This document shows positions 52,721 to 62,014 of a stretch of DNA of 64,000 nt, piece by piece. The DNA is taken from the NCBI GenBank assembly GCA_037892935.1, contig JAYXKI010000010.1, forward strand, positions 868,001 through 932,000, given 5' to 3'. Numbering within the stretch: the first letter of the stretch is position 1; every line of letters starts with the position of its first letter. A program made the position numbers and the translations under genes. Under the pieces are notes generated by a model. That model was not told the DNA's origin. It worked only from the letters and a program-made list of their open reading frames with translations, and did not search any database. Source of the DNA: Phlebopus portentosus (taxonomy: Eukaryota > Basidiomycota > Agaricomycetes > Boletales > Boletinellaceae).

Positions 52721-53671
52721 ATGTTCGCCTCTGCACGTACTGCTGCAGCTGCTCCTCTAACCTCCCCGTCCTTGAAGCACGTCTTCGAGCTCATGCATAC
52801 TGCGCATGTACATGCACATGCACACGGTCCTCTTGTTGGCCTTGGTATACGTGTCTCGCCGACCAAGTCGTCGTCTTCGACTTTGGTTGGTAGTGCTCCG
52901 CCGAATGATCTGCATATGCCTTCTGGCTCTGGTCAGCCAGCTGCTCGCCGACCTGTTTTCCGGCGTACGCAGAATTCGTCTATGACGCTAGTCCCACCGA
53001 CGCCCCGCCTTCAGGCGACAGCGACGCTCCCCTTGGTCTTCTCGCCATTACCCTTGACCACCATGGGCAATCATTCGCTCCTTGCCGAGGAGTATCTCTC
53101 CGACGACAATGGTTCCTCGGAGAATAGGGAAGCAATTGCTACTGGTAGTCAGTCAATGGTTGGTCTTCTTCTGGATAGCAACGGAGGTAGACATACTGAG
53201 TACTCTTTTGATTAGGCCAATCATGCGATGTGTAATCATCGTTTCGCTACCACGAACCACATGCGTTCGACTCTGCACTCTACCCTTCTTAATAATACCG
53301 CGCATGCAATCGAAGTTGAACGTATCGGGCTCGGTATATCTGGGCTTTCGCTTGACGCATTCACACCCAGCCGGATCGACTCCGAATCAGTGTCGTCCGT
53401 GCCGATTCGTAATCGTAAGCGGATGACAGCACGGCCCCGCCGAGTTGGATTCAGCACGCGCGCATATGTTATCGGTTCGCTGAATAGAAGCATCGACGAC
53501 GGTTATAACGCCGACGCCGAGACTGACGACGAGGACGGCACTAATGAAGGTGTACTCTATATGCGTCACAACACCAACCTTGCTTTGAGTCGCATTAATG
53601 GACTGCGCTCGTGCAATGACCGTGTTCATACCCCCTTCTATGCACCTAATGGTGGTGTGTCCTGGCTCTAG
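52721..53671 (+). pseudogene. Hypothetical Ser/Thr-rich protein with one in-frame TAG
   Basis: A single reading frame runs from ATG at 52721 to TAG at 53669-53671, interrupted only by TAG at 53213-53215. The first half (MFASARTAAAAPLTSPSLKH, AHGPLVGLGIRVSPTKSSS, SMVGLLLDSNGG, EYSFD) and the second half (NHRFATTNHMRSTLHSTLL, RNRKRMTARPRRVGFSTRAYV, INGLRS) both have a coding look. The interrupting TAG would be CAG with one C-to-T change. No intron of normal length removes it: the nearby GTAGAC...TTAG spans only about 29 bases. I do not recognise the family. It could be two genes, a nonsense allele, or readthrough. Confidence 0.5.
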
Positions 53672-54169
53672 TAGTCGGGTGCTGATATTCTTCGCTTCAT
53701 AGGCGAGGTGCTTATTGAATGGACTGTGCCCGTAAGTTCGATGACTCGGAGCATTTTCAAGGTGCTGATTATTTTGCTTCGGTAAATTGTTTCCCTTCCT
53801 TTTTTTCCTCGAGTTCCCTTTTCTTTTCTTCCTGCATAAAGCCAATTGAAACAAAAACAGACGAAAAGGCCGAAGTCAAATAGCCAGATACCGTAGATGA
53901 ATATGTACCCGACTGGCAGACGTGTCACAGAAATGTACAATAGACATAGAGTGCAAATTCAGACACTATGATCAATAATGTGAGTGGGATCGTGACAGAC
54001 GGAAGCAAGCAAGGTCTCGGGTGTCTCATTGCGACCATAGCGATTCAAAATAAGAACAAAGAAGAAGAAAGATATCACGATTTGAGTTCTCCCTTTGAAG
54101 GGCGACATAGATAGAACTTCACCACGTGGTCTCGCACAAAGAGGCTTGCGTCGATCATCCATTTGTTCT
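53672..54169. other. Intergenic region upstream of VPS25
   Basis: About 500 bases with a pyrimidine-rich tract at 53783-53835 (TTCCCTTCCTTTTTTTCC-like). It includes the VPS25 promoter. No gene recognised. Confidence 0.45.
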
Positions 54170-54988
54170 ATGGCTTCATCTCTCAACCCTCATCGTACTA
54201 TTTCAGGTCCGCGATTCGTCCTTCGTCTCCTTGATAAATAACTTACTCCTCTACAAAAAGGCTTCTTGCTCCCATCTATCCACTCTTTCCCTGCATTCTT
54301 CACGTGGGTGCTTCAGATAAGATCTCCAAATACAAGCTAGGGTCTAACATGGAAACACGGAAGTCAGCAGAAGAATGTCAAGACGCAGGCTACCAGCACA
54401 GAGCAATGGATGAGATTGATTCTTTCTTACGCACGCCATCGCAACTTGTTCTTTCTTCGAGTAGAGGACGCAGATGATGTTGGTGGAGAGTGGGATGAGG
54501 TCTTGCGGAACGAACGGATAAATCGTGCGTGTATGGTTTCAAGCATACGGGAGATTTGAGCTTACATGACAACCTGAAGGCCGAGTACTTCCCGATTTCC
54601 TTCAGTTTCTGCTCGAACAGCTCGTGGAAAAGAACATGGCTGCGTACGAGCCCGTCAAGCAGACCCGATCCGTGTTACTTTACTGGAGAACACCAGAAGA
54701 ATGGGGCGAAGTGTTACATGAATGGGTACGCCTTGTTCCGTGTCGAGCTGCATGTGTATGCTGACGAGACACTCCGTACTCCGTACCCAGGCGACAACTA
54801 CCGGGCAGCTGAATACGATTCTTACGTTTTATGAAATTTCGGATCCGCCTGTGCCTTCAGTGCTATCTGGAGTACCGGATGTGCTCCTGCGTCGTGCAGT
54901 TGCGTCTCTGGCACGTACGGGTCGCGCACAGCTTATTGCAGTTTCTGATGGCGAGGGAGTACGTTTGTTCCCGGGTAACCCTCGATAG
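54170..54988 (+). CDS. VPS25: ESCRT-II subunit VPS25
   Basis: Winged-helix subunit of ESCRT-II, which sorts ubiquitylated cargo into endosomal vesicles. I read five exons: MASSLNPHRTIS at 54170; a short exon giving FLLPSIHSFPAFFT; then EQWMRLILSYARHRNLFFLRVEDADD to NERIN; then RVLPDFLQFLLEQLVEKN through KQTRSVLLYWRTPEEWGEVLHEW; and TTTGQLNTILTFYEISDPPVP to LARTGRAQLIAVSDGEGVRLF. The WRTPEEW and GRAQLI..DGEGV blocks are diagnostic. The second intron's donor is uncertain: GTGGGT and GTGCTT both lie at 54305-54312, and only the latter keeps the frame. Length is normal for Vps25. Confidence 0.9.
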
Positions 54989-55412
54989 AGCGGATTTATA
55001 GATAAGGTGAGTACGTACTTGTATAGGCAGTACGCTCAAATATTGATGATATCATGCCTCTTTCTCAGTAGACATCAATTTGTATCAAGAGTTCCTTCTA
55101 TAGTGGCATTTGTATGATGAAACCGCAGATTAATCCGTGTGAGTGCGTCATATTTAGGTTTAATACTACGACAACATGCACATATCGGTGAGCACAACGC
55201 CGCTCTCCCTGGCTCGTAATAGGAACTCAAGTACCTTTCGAATGCGTTCATCCTTCAAATCCTGGGAATTTCCATCTATGTCAGTTCTAGATGAAACCGC
55301 ATAATGTATTTCAGGACTATAATACGTGTTACAGAGTGCGAGTTTGGGGCTGAAGGGTGACGGTTTATATAGGTGGAAAAGTCAGAATGACAGAAGAACC
55401 ACGAAATTTACG
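54989..55412. other. Intergenic region
   Basis: About 420 bases between VPS25 and the degraded minus-strand ORF. Probably VPS25 3' UTR and nothing else I can support. Confidence 0.45.
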
Positions 55413-55982
55413 TTATAGGGTCAGGATGAATGACGAGAGAGAAGAGTCGCGGATATTTGCGCGCCAGGCGCGATATGAGTACAGAGTCTGGTCGGGGAGG
55501 AATAGGGCGTAGATGGTTTCGGGCCCGTTGGAGGTGTGGTTTAGCGCATAGCCGTAGTCGATGATCATCGGTATCCGTTTGACGACAAGTTAAACACTGT
55601 GGTGAATATGTGGGATAAAATCTACTAATGGTGATGGCTAAGTGTCGCCAAGTGTGGCGTGGTAGAGTGTTTGAACATTGTCTTCTTTCGTCCCCGGCTG
55701 AGATACGATGTTGACGGGCGTCCATTCGTCCCCCTGCGGTTGCTCTAATCGGTATGATCTATTTGATCGGATGGTGATGAGGTGAACGTCGAGATGTCGG
55801 TATTCTGGACGAAGGAGAAGGGTGACGAGATCACTTTGTAGTGTTCGGTACTCCAGCGTGTGATTGATCCGTGCTGTGTTCCAGACTGTAGCCGTGCCGT
55901 GCTTCTCTGATACTCCACACTTCCTGTCTTCTCGTGAGTGAACTGTGAAAGTAACTGGCATCCATTCACAAGTCAAACCCAT
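55413..55982 (-). pseudogene. Degraded minus-strand ORF with two nonsense codons
   Basis: One frame from Met at 55982 (or 55964) to TAA at 55415-55413 is broken by TAG (55640-55638) and TAA (55592-55590). Readable segments are RTLQSDLVTLLLRPEYRHLD, EWTPVNIVSQPG, PSPLVDFIPHIHHS and VVKRIPMIIDYGYAL, with good coding character throughout. Both stops would be CAG or CAA after one change. I do not recognise the family. An intron cannot easily explain them, because few GT donors lie nearby. The MITE starts about 75 bases upstream of the first Met. Confidence 0.45.
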
Positions 55983-56064
55983 GGGAAAAAGGGATCATAA
56001 ATAGCTTCCGGGCTCGGGAAGAAATACGGTTACGTGCCTGGTACCTCCAAAGCGGGAGTGGGGC

Positions 56065-56098
56065 AGGACCCCCGGCAATGCCTATATATGCCTGAGGT
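56065..56098 (+). repeat. Left terminal inverted repeat of MITE
   Basis: Pairs with 56652-56685; begins AGGACCCCCGGCAAT. Confidence 0.85.
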
Positions 56099-56651
56099 CG
56101 CACGAGGTACCTTATATCCGGATTTTTTCGGGCCCTGACGGGCCTTTTATATCCGGATGGCCTGAGGCGTACCGTTTTTTCGGCCAAAAATGTCCGGATA
56201 TAGGCCTCAGGCCTTCCTGAGCCTGTCTATTTATCCGGATTGAGTTTGGGGTCCCAAATACATTGTGTTACTCACGTCTGAAGCAGTCAGGGTACTTGTA
56301 CCTTTTTGTAATACAATGTCTGACTATCAATTTTCTTGTCTTGTTGTGTATTGATCATTGTAGATTCAAATATTTGCTATACATGTATGGCTACTGAATA
56401 AGGACTGGCATTACAATTCAGATGTATCCTTGTTGTAATATTCCTAATGCATTGCAAGATCGACTTTCTACACCATCTGGACATCTGGACCACCTGACTC
56501 ACCTACTGTATTTGGATGACCTCAGGCCTTTTCTTCGGGCTACTAGCCATATCTGGACACCCACCTCAGGCTGTTTCTGACTTTTTACCCACTTTGTATC
56601 CGGATGGCCCTAGGCCTCAGGCCTTTTTTTGGGAGGCTTGTATCCGGATAG

Positions 56652-56685
56652 GCCTCAGGCATTCCTAGGGATTGCCGGGGGTCCT
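56652..56685 (-). repeat. Right terminal inverted repeat of MITE
   Basis: Reverse complement of 56065-56098 with about four mismatches. Confidence 0.85.
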
Positions 56686-56693
56686 AGTGGGGC

Positions 56694-57210
56694 CTATAGA
56701 ATTTTGGATTAAGTGAGCATTATTAGCCGAGTCCAAATGCCTTTTAAGGAGAGATCATCGGTTTTCCGTGACCATCATGTCAGTCAGTCAGTCCAAAGAA
56801 GCGACCAAATTCCGACGGGTCGAGCCTAACTCTAACCTTCGTGGGAGAACGTTCGTTCCTTTTTGTATGTTCTTGAATTTCTTTGACAGTCACTTGTGTC
56901 TCTAACAAGTATGATGCAGAGATGCATAATCACAGCGATAAAAATTGTCTATCAGCTTTCTGTTCAAAAAAAAAATTGAAATAGGATGTTTACGCCAATG
57001 ATCGAAGGAGTTCGCGCGGAAGAACTTGTTCTAATTTCAAAATAATATCCGAAATGAGCGATCTGACACTCAGTTCTGGTGCGTCAGGACCCACGGATTC
57101 ACTCTTCCACCGTCCACGTCCTTCATCTCTCGTTCTCTCCCTGTCTCGAACGACTTGTCTTCGCTCACCCATACGCATGATCAAGGGCTGACAGTGACCT
57201 CCCAAATTCA
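56694..57210. other. Intergenic region upstream of hybrid histidine kinase
   Basis: About 515 bases from the MITE to the kinase start: promoter and 5' UTR of the kinase. The A-rich run at 56967-56976 is the only other feature noted. Confidence 0.45.
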
Positions 57211-60200
57211 ATGCCCTACTTCAGCTCCGTTCGGAGTGCGACGGAGCAGAAGTTCGCGTCGGGTTCGAATCAACAGATCACCGCTGAAGAACATCGAATA
57301 ATCAGCAAAGACATCTCGTCCTTAAACAATGAAGATAATCCACTGGAAGAGAAGCGTTCTCCCGAGACCACAGGACCTCCGCCCTCACAGCGACCTGTAG
57401 ATGCCACATCTTTGTCTGAAAATACACTTGCCACGAGAGCGAAGCAGAAGAAGAGTCTGCGCTTCGAGCAAGGCCTTCGTGTGCATTGGGCGCGGTTCAT
57501 GAGGAGAGTTGGACAAGAAAATGAAACTACCGATTCTGCGCTTGGCGAGAGCACTGAACAGGGAGATGCTGAGGTGTTTGGCGCCTGGGAACGACGAGCG
57601 GATGCTGAAGAAGACGAGGCGGACGATGAGAAGTCGGTAGATGAGGTCGTTGTCGACCGCTCATGGGGACGCTCAGGAACCATCAGCGAGTCAGTATCGG
57701 ACGAAGAAGACGGCTTGAAGTCGAGCGGGGTCGCTCGTACTTCAAAAAGCGCCGACAACAGCGGCACTTCAACCAACGGCGATTTGGATGGCCGCAATCA
57801 TCCATCCCACGGTTTCTGGAGTTTCTGTCTGCTACTGACTATCATTCGGTGGAGGCTATGGCCTGCAGCCGTTGGTTTCTTCTCTCCAAGGTTTCCGAAT
57901 CAGAAATCTGAGGAACATTACAAAAAGGAAATATGGTTTCAGAGTAAAGTATGTATTATTTTATTCATTAATTATGCATGTTTTCTCATGGAGTCCGTAG
58001 CCGCTAGCCTTGTGGTCCGCCTTGTTCTTCGTCATTAATTGGGTTTTGGGTTGTGCTCTGTTACCGAGACCTTTTTCAATCGCCGATAATATATATTTCT
58101 TTGGAGTGAGTTAGATCAGCCTTCGTATCTTCTGTTCTCGCTGCTTATTTTTGACTTAAGGTTGCTCCAGTGCTTACGCTTCCTATTCCTTTTCTCGTCA
58201 TGTTCGACTTCGCTCGTGATAGGCCATATGTATACAACACTTTCGTCGTCATATCCACTTGGTCCTGGTCGGTATATCAAGTCATTTATATGTAAGTCGA
58301 ACATTTGCTTCCTGGTGAAAGTCGCTTTTATTTTCTTCAGTTATATTTGCGGGTACTATTCTGGTCAGCAGAAGTATGGCCTTTCATGCGGGAATAAGGA
58401 CTTCCTCAGTCTTTTCTAGTAAAGATCTTCTCTGTATTTACGTTGATCAGCTTCTGGTAACTGACAATGCGCTTCAAGTTACACGTCAGGATTACAAACA
58501 ATCGCTCTCTTCGGTCTCAAGCTCAACCGTTTTCCGGCCATGCTGGGAGCAATCGTCTTCCTTGTAATGTGCGTCTATCAGTGACTCGACGTTGCGCTCT
58601 ACTCATTTGATTAATGTGATCTGCTTGGATTCTAGGTCCGCTTCCATGGTTATTCCATTCCGGATTGGCTGGATTAGGAGTGGGTGTTTTCCATGTCTAC
58701 TGTATCTTTACTCGGGACTAATGATTGGCGTAACTTTGACTACGCCCGACATAAACAGACGACTTGAATTTCCTCATATTTCAAGCATTTTTGCTATATA
58801 TTCACTACATGAAGGAAGTCGTGCGTCTTATGCACTATTTTGCGAAGGACGATCGTGTTGATTATTCGTTTCCAGGGAGAACGAAGACTGTTCCTGCTGC
58901 GCGATCAGTTAAAAATGCAATTCAAAGCTACGCAGAAGGCACAGATGAACGAGCGAAAGGCGTCAGAATCCAAGCGCCGTCTCACATCGTGGGTCGATTG
59001 ATCTCTACTTGTATCGCCTTCAGTGACTGACAGCTTGCCTAATCAGATATGTATTCCATGATAAGTTCATTTTAGTGCTTTTTCACACAGGCAGTTATTC
59101 TCATACTTCATTGGGACGATTGCACAGGTGCGAGTCCCGCTAAACACCGCGCGTAAGTACAGAGCACTTGTTATCTCTTCGGGCAAGTATTGAATATCCA
59201 TAAATAGTCATTGCGGTCCAGAACATGGAAGCATCGGACATGATCCAAAAGGACCAAGAGGTCGAATTCTCGGCGCTCTCTGGCAGTTTAAGTATGATGT
59301 CTAAAGGTGCATACTTAACGCGCCTTGTTATCCATGGTGGTCCTGATTGCTTCTTCTCGTTTTGTTCATCAGTGCTAAACGATGTGTTGGACTTGTGAGT
59401 TTCCCATGTTTCGCTTGTACATCTTTTACTGACAGGTCACTCTAGCAATCGAATGGATAGTGGTTTGCTGGAATCTGTCTCTATGGTTTGTACCAATTTG
59501 CACATTCACTATGATATTGAAATCGAATATATTCTAGCCATATGCGTTCCATGCTGTCATGCGGTCAATGTTCATTCCTCTCCAGCTGGCAACTAATGCA
59601 AGGCGGTTGAAATTCGTCACTGAGCTGGATAACGCAATAGACGTAGTAAGCACTGCACTATCTGGTTCACAAGCATGCATCTGAAATATCTGAAGATCGC
59701 ACGGCGTGCTGTCTGGGATAGCTTGGTGGCTCAAAACAAACTTGTAGTCCGCGAAGGCATTGATACGTTCGAGAAGGAGTTAGAAGCTTATCCTGATGAG
59801 GACGGTGTCGTTGTCGGTGACGAGATGCGTCTGAGGCAGATTGTAACGAATCTTGTTAGTAATGCCTGCAAGTTTACTCCCGCAGGTGGCACTCTTACAG
59901 TACGCACCCGGCTCATCTCGCCATATTCATCCAATGGTACGAGTGAGCGACAAGGCACACGGTCAAACACAGATACTTCTATGACAGCTATTTCGCACGC
60001 CCGATCCGCAGATATTGACCTTGAGAAGGGTGAATATACGGGTCTGTCGGCGAAGACTCTTGATCAGCACAACGCATCCCACCGAAAGCGCTCGGCTTTG
60101 GACCGGATTATTGTGCGTATTGAAGTATCCGACACGGGCTATGGCATCAAGGCAAAGGATATTGCAAAGGGCAAGCTGTTCTGTGAGTTTTATCTTTGCG

Positions 60201-61595
60201 ACCAGATCTTAAATGTTGCTAACGCAATGTTGAACAGCTGCATTTAATCAGACTGAGCAGGGCAGACTACAGGGAGGCAAAGGTACCGGTCTAGGGCTCG
60301 CTCTTGTACGACATATCGTCTCTCTAAGCGGTGGAAGACTTGGTCTTCAATCAAAAGTTGGAGTCGGATCGACTTTCTGGGTTGAACTTCGTAGGTCTGC
60401 ATCGTTCGCACCTGAGCTATTAGCTGACGCATATACTCAAAGCCCTCGGAGTCGGTAAGAAGGCCGCTGGAGGTACTATCAGCTCAGGACCGAATTCCGA
60501 TCGTGCTGGTCCGACCGTTATAGCTTCAGCAAGGCCGAAGGCTAACCCTACACAGACCACTATGAAGTCAGAGAGTGGGTCCACTGCTGTTTCGCAAGCT
60601 CCCGAAAGAAGTCTCGGGAATTCAGATACTATCGTCGGCAGCAGCAATTCTGTTGGACGAGTGTCACAATCATCGTCAGCTTTGAAAAGTCTAATGGATC
60701 AAGGTCGGCTTTCTGGGTACACTTTGTGGCAGAATATTAAATTGGATTTTAACAGGTGGTCTTGTTGAGCTCGGAACAACTGATTCCGGACGAATACCGA
60801 CACGCAGTATAGGTGATCCCTCCACAGGGACAGATGCTGGAAGTCTGGTTGGGGACCTACCGTCCCCTCAAGACCAAAGTGAAGTAGCTCAGCGTACAGA
60901 AGAGCACAAGGGAATATCACCAGCTCCGACTGGGCGTCCATCACATGTGGACCTGCCGGAGCGACCATTATTCGGGCAGACTGCTGGCGTACCGCGCTCT
61001 GCAAATCCAGCTTCTGAAAATAAAAGCGCGACTTCATTGGATCCTCCGTTACGTATCTTAGTCGTGGATGACGATCAGCTGACGCGGAAGCTGATGAAAC
61101 GGATGCTGCAACGGCTCGGTTGTGTAGTTTCCACTGCTGAGAACGGGCAAATTGCGTTCGACCTGATTACCGGCGATGGAAGCACGCCTGCATCGGATGC
61201 GGGTGAAATTCCGGGGCATGCAGTAGCAGCATCAACAAGCACCCCATTACGGCGCGACTTTGACGGTCCACGGTACGAGTTAATATTCCTCGACAACCAG
61301 ATGCCTGTTCTCTCCGGACTTGATCTCGTTAAAAAGCTGCGCGACCTCGGTCGAAGAGACTTTGTTGTTGGAGTCACGGGAAATGCATTGATATCTGACC
61401 AGGAAGAGTATCAAGAAGCTGGAGTTGACTAGTAAGTATCTTGCCTTGCTGTCGATATTTTACGTATGCTAATGACGCGTGTGCTCTAGTGTTATCACAA
61501 AGCCCGTTTTTGAAATCAGTCTAAAAGGCATGATTGCACTCGCTGCTGAGCGGCGCAAAAATGGTGAGCCCTCACCAAGGCTCATTAATTCTTGA
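57211..61595 (+). CDS. Multi-span membrane hybrid histidine kinase
   Basis: Two-component sensor with its own receiver. A cytosolic, acidic N-terminus of about 200 residues precedes several hydrophobic spans (FCLLLTIIRWRLWPAAVGFF; ALWSALFFVINWVLGCALL; VAPVLTLPIPFLVM; AMLGAIVFLVMC; HSGLAGLGVGVFHVYCIF). A coiled linker (GERRLFLLRDQLKMQF...ERKASESKRRLTS) leads to the H-box SYVFH (His at 59057-59059), then VRVPLNTALIAVQNM. The ATPase domain has N-box LRQIVTNLVSNACKF, G1 VSDTGYGI, and G2 GGKGTGLGLALVRHIVSLSGG. The receiver has LRILVVDDDQLTRKL, phospho-Asp in LIFLDNQMPVLSG, and conserved Lys in VITKPV. The intron donor just after the H-box is not normal (see finding). Many short introns elsewhere keep frame. 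The ligand is unknown. No PAS or HAMP domain seen. Confidence 0.85.
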
Positions 61596-62014
61596 GATCT
61601 TTGTATATCATCTCGCATAGTTCCTTTCTTGGAGTTTTTTGTCCTCGCTTTGGTTTTTGCTTTAGTCTTGCTTTGCTTCGGGTTATATCTGGTTTCGTAT
61701 CTTGGATCGGACTCACACACGTCTATCATATTGTTTATCTGTAATATGTCGCTATGATCCAATGCTGTGTATACGATTAGTCGCTGCCGTATGTATTCTA
61801 CGTTTGTGCTCATATCTGCTCTCATTTTTTTTTTCATCGAATATATATCGGGTATATACTATAATTGAGCGAATGAACGATTTCGTGATTTAGGGTGAGT
61901 CTGTTGAGGACTGGATCACGAGTTCCCGTCGCACGTGGCCGAGCACGGCTACTGCACTGCACGAAGCTGGTTGGATGGCCCCAGTTATTAACCCTCTCTC
62001 CATCTACCTTCATC
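61596..62014. other. Intergenic region
   Basis: About 420 bases between tandem genes: kinase 3' UTR and promoter of the Ran-binding gene. A short T-run lies at 61826-61835. Confidence 0.45.

Larger units (their letters stand above)
56057..56693. mobile_element. Non-autonomous hAT-like element (MITE) with 8-bp target duplication
   Basis: AGTGGGGC at 56057-56064 and again at 56686-56693 is a perfect 8-bp duplication, as made by hAT transposases. Between them, 56065-56098 and the reverse complement of 56652-56685 form 34-bp inverted repeats, both starting AGGACCCCCGGCAAT, with about four mismatches. The 621-bp interior holds no ORF. It carries many ATCCGGAT-type palindromes and CCTCAGGC units near both ends; the centre (about 56250-56470) is unrelated and AT-rich. 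Repeated CCGGAT motifs decay to CTGGA toward the middle, fitting C-to-T mutation. Confidence 0.85.

Noticed and set aside
57250..57275. GGTTCGAATC, resembling a tRNA T-loop B-box
   Set aside because: Lies inside the kinase coding sequence (SGSNQQIT); no cloverleaf or A-box at the right distance.
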